From Candidatus Adiutrix sp. (GTDB lineage: Bacteria > Desulfobacterota > Desulfarculia > Adiutricales > Adiutricaceae), in contig JAISRV010000256.1 of assembly GCA_031273445.1 (NCBI GenBank), positions 1 through 8,295 of the forward strand: 8,295 nucleotides of DNA. Reading direction: 5' to 3'. Made by a program: the position numbers and the translations under genes. The notes beneath the pieces were generated by a model that had not been told where the DNA came from, did no database searches, and saw only the letters and a list, made by a program, of their open reading frames with translations. How positions within the stretch are numbered: position 1 is the stretch's first letter; each line of letters opens with the position of its first letter. Positions 1-7,200 of this stretch are shown here, piece after piece.

Positions 1-44
1 CTCATCTCCTTCCTCTCCTGTCGCCACTTCGTTCTCCTCTCCAT
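1..44 (-). CDS. 5' end of a probable transposase (ISNCY-like), cut by window edge
   Basis: Only 14 codons are visible, reading leftward from an ATG at 44-42: M-E-R-R-T-K-W-R-Q-E-R-K-E-M. A GGGAGG ribosome binding site lies on the same strand at 56-51, six bases before the ATG, which is ideal spacing and supports a real start. The short, very basic beginning that ends in K-E-M resembles the first residues of ISNCY-type transposases, where a residue run like MRFEE normally follows; this comparison is from memory. The three CGGACA repeats just outside the start codon fit the terminal region of an insertion sequence. The rest of the gene lies outside the window, so the family call is tentative. 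The alternative is some other small basic protein. Confidence 0.45.
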   Translation of the reverse strand, partial: MERRTKWRQERKEM

Positions 45-71
45 GAAGCACCTCCCTGGTTCTTCATAAAT

Positions 72-144
72 CGGACAACTCTCGCGCTCTTATTGCGGAC
101 ATTTTACTTGCTCCCTACACTGCCGGAAATCCAGGTGGCGGACA
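72..144. repeat. Three CGGACA direct repeats, likely insertion-sequence terminal region
   Basis: CGGACA occurs at 72-77, 96-101 and 139-144 (TGTCCG when read towards the leftward gene). Repeated short motifs outside a transposase start codon are typical of transposase-binding sites at the ends of some insertion sequences. The outer boundary of the element and any target duplication cannot be fixed because the other end is not in the window. Confidence 0.35.
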
Positions 145-222
145 GACGTTCTTTGAGGTATTATTAAGATAAGGCCGGCCGGAAGCTGGAAGGTCACCTA
201 TTTACGATGAAAGGATAAAACC

Positions 223-882
223 ATGACCAAAGCCAAAAATGCCGCAAATCGCGAACAGTATTATCGAAACCAGATCACCGCTCTGGCTGAAACGGATCTC
301 TCGTCGCAGGCTGCGGCCATGGGTTTAACCATGAACGCCGACGGCCGGGTCGCGGCGACTTTTTTTGAACGGCCCTACCTGATCTCCCGTGAAGGCGTCG
401 AAGCACAAGGCGGCTGGCCGGCGACCTCTGATCATAAAAGCGTTATTGCGCACTATCTAATGTCGCGCGGAAGCGGCGAACTTAGCGGCGAATATGTGCC
501 TATCGGCCGTTTGACCGGCATGATAGAAACCGGGGCCAGTCCCAGCGACAACCTTATCCGGCCGCTGACGGAAAAGTTCGGCGACAAATATGAGCTTTTC
601 GCCGAAGCGGCCGTAAAAATCGGCGGATGCCATGAAGGCTTGGCCCCCTCTGGCGGGCAGTCGTGGATGTTCCGGCCGTTGCCGAAGTTGCCGGTGCAGA
701 TCGTTTTTTTCGAGGCTGACGACGAGTTCCCGGCCGAAGTCAAGGTGCTGTTCGACGCCTCAGCCACGACTTTTGTCTCTTATGAATGTCTTGAACTTCT
801 GGAAATAGTGCTGGTGGTCGAACTATTTATGGCCGGCGGCCTGATTGGCTGCGACTGCGGCGGGTCACTGCCAGGGGCATGA
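223..882 (+). CDS. DUF3786 domain-containing protein
   Basis: A 219-residue protein that matches the DUF3786 layout along most of its length. Landmarks are FFERPYLISREG (residues 48-58), the HYLMSRGSGELSGEYVPIGRL segment around 77-97, a conserved-looking RPLTEKFGD (113-121), FRPLPKLPVQIVFFEADDEFP (150-170) and LFDASATTF (176-184). These fit the family pattern of a strand-rich core, an 'L-P-x-x-P' strand and an 'E-F-P' plus 'L-F-D-x-S-A' ending. The start is supported by AAGGA at 211-215, seven bases before the ATG. No signal peptide is seen, so it should be cytoplasmic. The family has no proven function; from memory, some anaerobe members carry an extra N-terminal Fe-S domain like that of the corrinoid Fe-S protein, which is absent here. 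The C-terminus is a hydrophobic helix followed by a CDCGG tail (210-214). The TGA stop overlaps a downstream ATG as ATGA. Confidence 0.8.
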   Translation: MTKAKNAANREQYYRNQITALAETDLSSQAAAMGLTMNADGRVAATFFERPYLISREGVEAQGGWPATSDHKSVIAHYLMSRGSGELSGEYVPIGRLTGMIETGASPSDNLIRPLTEKFGDKYELFAEAAVKIGGCHEGLAPSGGQSWMFRPLPKLPVQIVFFEADDEFPAEVKVLFDASATTFVSYECLELLEIVLVVELFMAGGLIGCDCGGSLPGA

Positions 883-995
883 CCACAGCCGGTGAATCGG
901 CCCTCGGCCGCATCTTCCGGCTGTCTGAAAAGAACCCGTCGGCCAAGAGGTTCGGCTTTACCTCGACGAATTGGCCAACGATCAGAGAGTCATGA
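879..995 (+). CDS. Small overlapping ORF (38 aa), possibly a broken gene remnant
   Basis: An ATG at 879 overlaps the preceding stop codon in the ATGA arrangement typical of translational coupling, and gives 38 codons ending at TGA 993-995. The product (beginning M-T-T-A-G-E-S-A-L-G) matches nothing I recognise. Its first half looks protein-like (GRIFRLSEK). From about 929 the protein-like signal moves to another frame, open to a stop at 1076, which reads KEPVGQEVRLYLDELANDQR. This suggests a frameshifted remnant of a longer gene that once followed the DUF3786 gene. Equally, it may be chance reading through GC-rich sequence, since a hairpin lies within it. Low confidence. Confidence 0.2.
   Translation: MTTAGESALGRIFRLSEKNPSAKRFGFTSTNWPTIRES
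885..924 (+). other. Nested hairpin just after the DUF3786 stop codon
   Basis: ACAGCCGG (885-892) pairs perfectly with CCGGCTGT (917-924). Inside it, CGGCC (898-902) pairs with GGCCG (906-910) around a CTC loop. No T-run follows, so it is not a classic intrinsic terminator. It could protect the mRNA 3' end or simply be a by-product of GC-rich sequence. Confidence 0.35.
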
Positions 996-1284
996 CTGCA
1001 TATCATTTTCTCCTATCTTGTGCATACATTTATAGCTTCATACTACTAATTGATTTTTTTTACTTTTTAGATACGTAGGCCCTGGATAGCCGGATATTAT
1101 AGCTGGTGATATTTTTTTCTTGGTGTATAATGGCTCTTCGTCGATGACCGTTATACGCTTATGTCCGCCCGCGCTTCAGCCGCCCCCCCACTGAGGCTCA
1201 AGGCGCGGCGGGTTAAAAATTAAAATGTGCCGGGGGTTCCTGGCGAACAGGGTGATTCAATAAATATAAAGTCAGGAGAAAACA
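996..1284 (+). promoter_or_regulatory. AT-rich intergenic region and leader of the methyltransferase gene
   Basis: Base composition changes sharply to AT-rich from about 1000 to 1135, including T-runs near 1052-1066 and 1111-1118. A TATAAT hexamer at 1126-1131 is a fair -10 box, but only weak -35 matches lie upstream (TGGTGA at 1104-1109, 16-base spacing). If used, it gives a leader of roughly 145 bases. In the leader, 1170-1181 and 1195-1207 form an imperfect GC-rich hairpin (CGCGC..TT.AGCC against GGCT.AA..GCGCG). I see no known riboswitch consensus and no tRNA. Confidence 0.35.
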
Positions 1285-1962
1285 ATGAGAGAGGAATCGG
1301 CGAGCGGTTACAGCCACACGCGGAATCGCAGCCTCGTCCGCGACGTCATGGCGCGGTTGCGTCTTGGGTGGCAGTCAGGCTTGCGGGAATTGGGGAAAAA
1401 AAGCCGCTCGCCGTGGGCGGTTTTCATCCTGGAGTGTCTGTGCTCCCCTCGCCTGTCCGGGGCGATCTGCCCCAGCGGCCGGGCCTTGGCCAGAACCATG
1501 GCCGAGGCTGTGCCATCCGGCCATGGCCTGATCGTGGAACTGGGCGCCGGCACGGGCTCGGTCACCTCGGCTTTGCTGAAAAAAGGCATCGCCCCGGAGC
1601 GACTGATAACCGTGGAGCAGTCGGCCGCATTGGCCGAAGTCCTGAAACGCCGTTTTCCGGCCATCAGGGTCATTCATGGCGACGCGGCTGTTCTGACTCA
1701 ACTCCTGCCTGAGGGGGAAGTGGATTGCGTCGTGTCGTCGATTCCTTTAGTCTCATTGCCCGGCCCAACCAGAACGGCGATAGTTTCTGAAGTGATCAAG
1801 GTTCTCAAGGGTGGGCAAATGATTCAATTCACCTATTGGTGGGGCGGGGCATATTTGTCCCAATTCGGCTTTAAGCACGTCAAATCGCAGTTCGTTCTGA
1901 AAAATATGCCGCCGGCCAGAGTCATGACTTTCCAGGGAGCAGGACCAAAACCTATCACTTAA
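1285..1962 (+). CDS. SAM-dependent methyltransferase, PmtA-like phospholipid N-methyltransferase family
   Basis: A 225-residue class I methyltransferase. The SAM-binding glycine loop is VELGAGTGSVT (84-94), the acidic ribose-binding residue is E111 in TVEQS, the adenine-side acidic residue is D133 in IHGDA, and VVSSIPLVSLP (149-159) is the motif IV region. The pre-motif segment SPRLSGAICPSGRALARTM (54-72) and the late NMPPARV (207-213) are characteristic of bacterial PmtA-like enzymes, which methylate phosphatidylethanolamine at the membrane surface, and of the related rRNA-adenine dimethylase-like fold. The start is supported by AGGAG (1274-1278), six bases before the ATG. The N-terminal 40 residues are basic and could contact membrane; no transmembrane segment is evident. 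The gene stands alone and converges on the corrinoid activator gene. Substrate is inferred from family resemblance only; a quinone or other small-molecule methyltransferase is possible. Confidence 0.75.
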   Translation: MREESASGYSHTRNRSLVRDVMARLRLGWQSGLRELGKKSRSPWAVFILECLCSPRLSGAICPSGRALARTMAEAVPSGHGLIVELGAGTGSVTSALLKKGIAPERLITVEQSAALAEVLKRRFPAIRVIHGDAAVLTQLLPEGEVDCVVSSIPLVSLPGPTRTAIVSEVIKVLKGGQMIQFTYWWGGAYLSQFGFKHVKSQFVLKNMPPARVMTFQGAGPKPIT

Positions 1963-2121
1963 CTCCAGCTTAAGCCCCACGCCTGTTTTCTCTTTTCATG
2001 GAGACAGGTGTACTACATCCTTCAATATTTTGAAAATATTTAATCACCGGGTCTATATGCCGTGCGCTTTGTTAATGTCGTGTATGTGTTGCATCCTCCA
2101 TTCCCGAAAAGTCAGTGACTG
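1963..2121. other. Convergent intergenic region with palindromes, possible weak bidirectional terminator
   Basis: This short gap lies between the 3' ends of two converging genes. AATATTTT (2024-2031) and AAAATATT (2033-2040) form a perfect AT-only inverted repeat around one G. CCTGT (1982-1986) can pair with ACAGG (2004-2008), extended by CTC/GAG with a bulge. AGTCAGTGACT (2110-2120) sits against the stop codon of the leftward gene. None is a convincing GC stem plus T-run terminator, but their position suits transcription ends. Confidence 0.25.
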
Positions 2122-3879
2122 TTAATCAGGAAATTTTAAATGTTTTACGAAGATGTTCTGAAATTGCGGGTCAAAGCCAAGTTCCAGCACTTCCGTGGCC
2201 TCGGCAATGGCGTTCAGTTCCTCCAGGGCGCCGGCGTTTAAAAGCATACGGGCCGCTCCGGCCAGAGACGAGTTGCCGACAAAACGAACCGGGCCTTCGT
2301 AGGCAGGCGGAATAAGGCTGATGGCCTTCAGGCTTTCTGGTTTCAGGTGAAAACCGAAGGCCCCGGCAATGATGATTTCGTCCAGATCGGCTTCCGACAG
2401 CCCCATCCTGGCCAAAAGCATTTCCACAGCCGCTGCGATGGCTCCTTTGGCCAGTTGCACCTGCCTGACGTCTTTCTGATCGTAAAACACGTCGGCGGTC
2501 AAATTGAGGCGTCCGCCGGACAGATCGTTCCGCCACGGCGAAGCGGCCGGAAGGTTCCCCGGCGCCTTAAGACGGCCGGTTTTGTCTATAAAACCGTGTT
2601 CGACCAGGGCGGCGGTGAGGTCGATAAGGCCGCTGCCGCAGATGCCTGTGGCCGGAGCGCCGGCTATAGTAGTAAAATTATAACTAAAATCCGGGGCCAG
2701 GGCAAAACTGTCGATGGCGCCTGATGTGGCCCTTTGGCCGCAGATTATGTTCATGCCTTCCAGAGCCGGCCCGGCCGCGCAGGAGGTGGCCGTCAGGCGG
2801 CCGTTGTGACTCAAAACTATTTCGCCGTTGGTGCCGATATCAATATAAAGCACGACGCCAGGCCGTTTTTTTAAGCCGACCGCCAGCATGCCGGCGGTGA
2901 TGTCTCCGCCGACGTAAGCCGAAATACAGGGGGTCGTCAGAATTTTGGCCCCGCGGCCGAGATGCAGGCGTTCCGCCAGATGCGAAAGATCCAGGCTCCT
3001 GGTAAAAACCGGCCGATAGGGGGCCTGGGCCAGGCCTCTGGGCAACACCCCGGCCAGAAGATAGATCATGGTGGTATTGCCGCTTATGACCGAAGCCATA
3101 ATGCGGCCGGCCTTGGGCCCGGCGATCTCCATTATGAGCCGGCCGATCCCGTCGAGCGCCAAACTCTGAAGGTTGGCCAGCTCCGCCGCGCTTTCCGAGG
3201 CCACGGTTATTCGGCTGATGACGTCGCCCCCGCAGGCTGTTTGAGGGTTAAGGGCCGTGCCCTGGGCCGTCGCCTCGCCGCGAAGCATGTCGATTATGGT
3301 CACCGCCAGCCCGGTGGTGCCCAGGTCCACCGCGGCGGCCAGAAGTTCGCCGTGATTTGAGCCCTCTTCAGCCGCCTCGGCCGCCAGGAGATCATCAGCC
3401 CACATCACCGCCCAGCCTGGCCGCCTTTCGGCGTCAAGCGCGGCCAGGTCGTTAAGGGCCATAATGGAAGCATGGCTGATGTTTCGTGCGCTTAAAATCA
3501 CCCGGCCATCCTGCCGATCCGGCAAATCCAGTCTCATGAACTTGAGCGGCGGGTCGAGGTCATACGGCTCTGATTCGCCCAACCCTTTGACCGAACTTAA
3601 GCGCACGGCCGCGTCTATTTCAATGACGGCCGCCCCCTTCACGCGGGCCTGGCAGGCCAGGCGCCGCCCTTCGGCGCTGCCCAGAAGTTCAATCTCTCTT
3701 TCGCTCGGCGCGCTTAAAGACCCGTTGACCTTGACCACGCATTTTCCGCATTTTCCGCGCCCGGCGCAAGGCGCGTCGATATGAACCCCCTGGTTGGCCA
3801 GGCAAGAAAAAATAGTCTGTCCCTCATGGGCCTCAAATTCCCGGTCAACCTGCCCCGTCTGCTTTAAAACGACCCGCAT
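2122..3879 (-). CDS. Corrinoid-protein reductive activator: [2Fe-2S] ferredoxin plus ASKHA ATPase (RACo/RamA type, DUF4445)
   Basis: A 585-residue protein. Residues 1-90 are a plant-type [2Fe-2S] ferredoxin with cysteines C38, C44, C47 and C76 (C-x5-C-x2-C-x28-C; core CAGRGKCGKC). After a linker comes the ASKHA ATPase: phosphate-1 loop AVDLGTTG (183-190), SGNTTM (266-271), second phosphate motif DIGTNGE (347-353), GICGSGLID (412-420), IIAGAFG (503-509) and GNSSLAGA (535-542). Such proteins use ATP to drive electrons from the ferredoxin uphill and reduce inactive Co(II) to Co(I) in corrinoid methyl carriers of the Wood-Ljungdahl pathway or methyltransferase systems. I chose the ATG at 3879 because GGAGG (3893-3889) lies nine bases before it; an in-frame TTG at 3903 has no such site. 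It is somewhat shorter than typical RACo (about 630 residues). No corrinoid protein gene is adjacent, so the partner is unknown and RACo versus RamA-like use cannot be separated. Confidence 0.9.
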   Translation of the reverse strand: MRVVLKQTGQVDREFEAHEGQTIFSCLANQGVHIDAPCAGRGKCGKCVVKVNGSLSAPSEREIELLGSAEGRRLACQARVKGAAVIEIDAAVRLSSVKGLGESEPYDLDPPLKFMRLDLPDRQDGRVILSARNISHASIMALNDLAALDAERRPGWAVMWADDLLAAEAAEEGSNHGELLAAAVDLGTTGLAVTIIDMLRGEATAQGTALNPQTACGGDVISRITVASESAAELANLQSLALDGIGRLIMEIAGPKAGRIMASVISGNTTMIYLLAGVLPRGLAQAPYRPVFTRSLDLSHLAERLHLGRGAKILTTPCISAYVGGDITAGMLAVGLKKRPGVVLYIDIGTNGEIVLSHNGRLTATSCAAGPALEGMNIICGQRATSGAIDSFALAPDFSYNFTTIAGAPATGICGSGLIDLTAALVEHGFIDKTGRLKAPGNLPAASPWRNDLSGGRLNLTADVFYDQKDVRQVQLAKGAIAAAVEMLLARMGLSEADLDEIIIAGAFGFHLKPESLKAISLIPPAYEGPVRFVGNSSLAGAARMLLNAGALEELNAIAEATEVLELGFDPQFQNIFVKHLKFPD

Positions 3880-4034
3880 CAGAGGTCCCCTCCATATTGT
3901 CAATTTTGGCGTGACGGCAAAATTCGCGAAAGTCCCGGCAGGCTCTAAAAAAATGCGGTCATACCCGGCGCTTTCACGCTCAACAAAGCGTCACAGATGG
4001 GAAAGCATTTAGAAAAGCGCGATATTTTATGATG

Positions 4035-4061
4035 ATATTATATAAAATTATGCTATAATAT
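4035..4061. promoter_or_regulatory. Inverted repeat carrying two divergent -10 boxes
   Basis: ATATTATA (4035-4042) and TATAATAT (4054-4061) are perfect reverse complements separated by 11 bases. The right arm has an extended -10 for + strand transcription, TGCTATAAT at 4051-4059. The left arm has TATAAT on the - strand at 4042-4037, facing the activator gene. The -35 regions of each would fall on or beside the -10 of the other, so the two promoters would compete. -35 matches are weak on both sides. The repeat could also be an operator. Confidence 0.4.
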
Positions 4062-4065
4062 ATTG

Positions 4066-4165
4066 AATAAGCGCTCTTCTGGATCCATAGAAGCGGCCTA
4101 CCCGACGTGACGTCGTAATTTGAAGTAAAGAACAGTTTGTTCCTTATAAGGTCGGCGGCCTTTTT
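4066..4165 (+). ncRNA. Candidate small RNA or attenuator leader
   Basis: If transcription begins just after the extended -10 at 4051-4059, the first 100 or so bases can form a chain of hairpins: CTTCT/AGAAG (4076-4080 with 4089-4093), CGACG/CGTCG (4103-4107 with 4111-4115) and GAACA/TGTTC (4130-4134 with 4138-4142), ending at a terminator-like hairpin with a T-run at 4148-4165. It matches no RNA family I recognise. It could be a free small RNA or the leader of the coiled-coil gene. Inferred from sequence pattern only; each stem is short. Confidence 0.3.
4148..4165 (+). terminator. Terminator-like hairpin with T5 tract
   Basis: AAGGTC (4148-4153) pairs with GGCCTT (4157-4162), including one G-T pair, around a GGC loop, and a T-run occupies 4161-4165. 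The stem is short but has the form of an intrinsic terminator in the + direction. It lies upstream of the coiled-coil start with no + strand gene before it. Confidence 0.4.
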
Positions 4166-4183
4166 CCGCTGTCGGCAGTCTTT

Positions 4184-4201
4184 TCGGCCCGGGCCGATTT
4201 T
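4184..4201 (+). terminator. Second terminator-like palindrome with T-tract
   Basis: TCGGCCCGGGCCGA (4184-4197) is a perfect 14-base palindrome. It can fold as a 5-bp stem with a CCGG loop and is followed directly by TTTT (4198-4201). Together with the hairpin 20 bases upstream it forms a tandem pair, both in the + orientation. Confidence 0.35.
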
Positions 4202-4296
4202 ATCAGAGCGCAATCAGCCCTGTCGCCAGATGCCTCCAGGGCAATTTTCCCAAATTAAATATACTGGAAAAACATTCTAAATTCAAACCGACGGAT

Positions 4297-7200
4297 ATGC
4301 AACTTACTGTGGAAGAGCCAAGCAGCCAAATATCGGAACAGGCCGAAGCCGAACGTCTCGACGAGCCCGGATATGCCGCCGAACGCGAGCGCGGCGACGG
4401 CTGGGATGAATTGCATGACGGCGGAGGTTCGGCCGGGCTAGGCTCCTTTTTGATCGGAGAGCGCGGCGAGCCAGATCTGGCTGGCTTTATGGCCCTGGTT
4501 CGTGAGATCGGCCGATTGCTGGCTTCTTTCTCGCCGGCTGAGTATTTTCAACCCGGCCCTCCGGCCGATGATATAGTCGTCAGCGATGAAATGAAAAAAG
4601 ACCTCGGGGCCGCCTCACTGGACGACTTTTTCGCGCTGGCCGCTCCAGACCTCCGCCGCCCGACTGCCGGTGTTGTGGCCGAATTATTTCCACGCGGCCC
4701 GGAATCGTTAAAGCCGGTCATGTCGGCTATCGTCAGGGAAAAATCACGCCTCATCAGAATGCTGGCCCGTCTGGAAAAAAGCTGGCCGGTCAACCGGCCC
4801 GGCTTCGACGCCAAGGTGCGCCCGATCGAACAGCGGCTGGACGCCCTTAATGAAATGCGGGCCAACCTGGTGCGAGCCGCCCGGCTGTGGCCACGGCTCA
4901 AAAGCGAAGCCATGGGCTGGCCCCATCAGGCCAGTCGCCTGTTGAAAAAGGCTCGCCGCCTGCAAGAAGGGATAAATCTTCTGACCGGCGCGGCGGAAGA
5001 CGAAAATGCGGAACATAGCGTACGCGGCGGCTGGCGTCGGCCGTCTCTGACCCGTAATGCGCAAGCCCTGCAAACCGCCGCCGGCGCCGCCGGCGCCGCT
5101 GTCCTGGCCAGGGAACGCTGGCTGGAAGATATTGGCGCTCTGTTAAGCGACATGGATGGTTATCTGGCCGTAGCCGCCGAGGGCGGCGAGGAAAGCCGCG
5201 ACTGGGGCGTCGTCGGGCGGGATCTGGCCAAACGCCTAGAGCGCCTGGAAAACGAAGACCGTAAACTTTTAACCGAGGCCCTGACCGGCCGGAAAGAACT
5301 GACCGAGGCTCTTGAAGCCCTGAACGAAGCTGAACGTCTGGCCGTCGGTTCCCGCGACGGCGACGCCAAAGAACGAGCCGAAACTATCGGACGGGGGGTC
5401 GAAGCCTTATGGCGTTCGGTGATCGAACGCCGCCGGGAAGCGGCCCGTCTTTATTTCACGCTGCCTGCCCGTCTGGGGCGGCCAGTCTATCTGGACAAAA
5501 TTTACCTAAGCACGGCTTTGACCCTGGGCCGCGCCCAGTCGCTTCTGGAAGAGTTGCGCCGCCAGTTGGAAGTCTTCACCGGCCGCTTTTCCAGCACTTT
5601 GAAGCTAAGGGCCGAAGCCGCGCAATTGGCCGAAAGCCTTCTCAACCCTGAAAAACACGGGGCTACGCTGAAAATAGCCGAGCGCCGCTTTGGAGCCTTC
5701 AAGCGGACGGTTAAGCAATCTCTGGCTTTGGCTCGGGCCGAGGATGATTTGGCCCGCGTCTCTGAAAGCCTGACCCGCGCCAGAGAAACGCAGGGGCATC
5801 TCAGCGCGGACTTAAACGAAAGCCGCGCTGAAAACAGCCAGATGGTCAGGCAGCTTTCCGCCGCCAACCTGGAAAAGGGTCGTCTAGCTGAAGAATTGAC
5901 CGCGGCCAGACAAAGCCTGGGAGAAATCGGGCTGGTCAAAGCCCGGCTTCTTAAAATTTACGAGCGCAAAAATGCTCTTTTTCACGATGTGGATCAACTG
6001 CGGCGGCAGCTTCAAACCGAAAACGAACTCCTGAAAAAAGACAGGGTCGACCTCAGAAGACGTCAGGCGCGTCTAATTGAAGTGTACGCGCGCCAAAAAG
6101 ACGACCTGGAAAAAATCGGCTTTGAACTGGAAGTGCGCGGCAAAGAGCTGGAAACGCGCACAAATGATCTTAAAAACGCCTCTAAAGACTTGGCCGCGCG
6201 CACCGGAGAACTGGAAAACGCCTCCAGAGAATTGACCTCCCACCGGGAACTTCTGGCGGCGCTAAAAGCGGAACGCCTGGATCTGGAAGTTCGCCTGACC
6301 CAGACGCATAAAGAACTTGATCATCTGGCCGCCGAGCGGCGGGCTCTGAAAACCCGTTTGAATGAAGTGAACGATCAGTGGTCGGCGGCTGAAATCAGGG
6401 CCGTGGCGCTCAAGGCGGAATTAGACCGCTATCGCGAAGAACTGGCCGCAGCCAGCGCGTCGCGGCGGCTTCTTGGCGAGCGGGCGACCGCTTTGCGCCG
6501 CCGGCTTGACCTTTTGTCGCAGGCTCACGCCGCTCTTTTAAAGAGCCTGCGGCAGCGCGGCCGGCGCCTTAAAAATAGCGAAGCTGAAAGCGACCATTTG
6601 CGCGACAGACTGACTCGGCAGAAAAAAAACCTCTTGCGCCTAGTTTCAGTCCGTCAGGAACTGCGGGCCGAAATCGGTTCGGCCTATCTGCGCCTGGCCG
6701 ATCTGGAAAAGGAACGCGACGATCTTTTCGCCAAATTGGAGACTTCCAGAGCCCTGACCCTGGCCTCAGATCGTGAAAAGGCGACGCTGGCCTCCGAACT
6801 GGATGAGATTAAGGGCCGGATAAAAAACGACCTGGGGCCGTTAATCAATGTTATGGCCGCAGCGCTTTGGCGCAGCGAGTCCCAGTTGAAAAAAACCAAA
6901 GACGCGTCGACTCGTTTACAAGAGCAGTTCAGGCTGGAATCGGAAGTGCGCGAGGCCAATATTCGCATTCACGCCGCGGCCCGTGAGGCTGACCTGACCG
7001 AAAGCCTTCAGGCGGAACGCCGCCGGATGGAGGCCGCCCTCCATCAAAAACAGGACAGTCTAGATCAGGCGAAAAAACGAATCAACGCTCTGACGGCTTC
7101 GGAAAAGCTGCTGCTGACGGAAAAAGAGTCTCTGGCTACGGCCAACAGGGAACTGTCCGACGCGATCTCCCACTTAAGCGGGCAGGCGCAAAAACTGACG

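Larger units (their letters stand above)
3880..4296. promoter_or_regulatory. Divergent intergenic control region
   Basis: About 417 bases separate the divergent activator and coiled-coil genes. The AT-rich centre (4020-4070) contains candidate -10 boxes for both strands, and 4070-4200 is rich in short hairpins on the + strand. Near the coiled-coil start, TTTTCC (4245-4250) and GGAAAA (4266-4271) form a 6-bp inverted repeat around a TATACT hexamer (4260-4265), a possible second, start-proximal promoter or operator. I see no cobalamin riboswitch signature. Small reading frames here, such as a leftward one at 3980-4213, lack a plausible ribosome binding site and look accidental. Confidence 0.5.

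Noticed and set aside
207..218. Three-codon upstream ORF (ATG AAA GGA TAA) before the DUF3786 gene
   Set aside because: It is simply the ribosome binding site context (AAGGA) and has no site of its own.
1227..1712. Rightward 161-codon frame starting at GTG 1227
   Set aside because: It overlaps the methyltransferase in another frame; the latter has a good ribosome binding site and all SAM-binding motifs.
2171..3784. Rightward and alternative leftward frames inside the corrinoid activator gene
   Set aside because: They overlap a protein with all family motifs in the correct order and show no recognisable domain of their own.
3880..3903. Upstream TTG start for the corrinoid activator (eight extra residues)
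   Set aside because: No ribosome binding site precedes the TTG, whereas GGAGG lies nine bases before the ATG at 3879, and the ferredoxin fold begins right at that ATG.
3898..3903. Perfect TTGACA on the - strand as a -35 box
   Set aside because: A promoter using it would start transcription inside the activator coding sequence, and no matching -10 box is seen at the right distance.
3980..4213. Leftward 77-codon frame in the divergent intergenic region
   Set aside because: TTG start, no ribosome binding site, passes through the AT-rich promoter region, and the product resembles nothing.
4548..5939. Several leftward open frames of 64-145 codons across the first part of the coiled-coil gene
   Set aside because: GC-rich coding sequence commonly leaves the opposite strand open. 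The + strand frame is continuous for 1333 codons with a coherent coiled-coil product, while these are fragmentary and Arg/Ser/Ala-rich.
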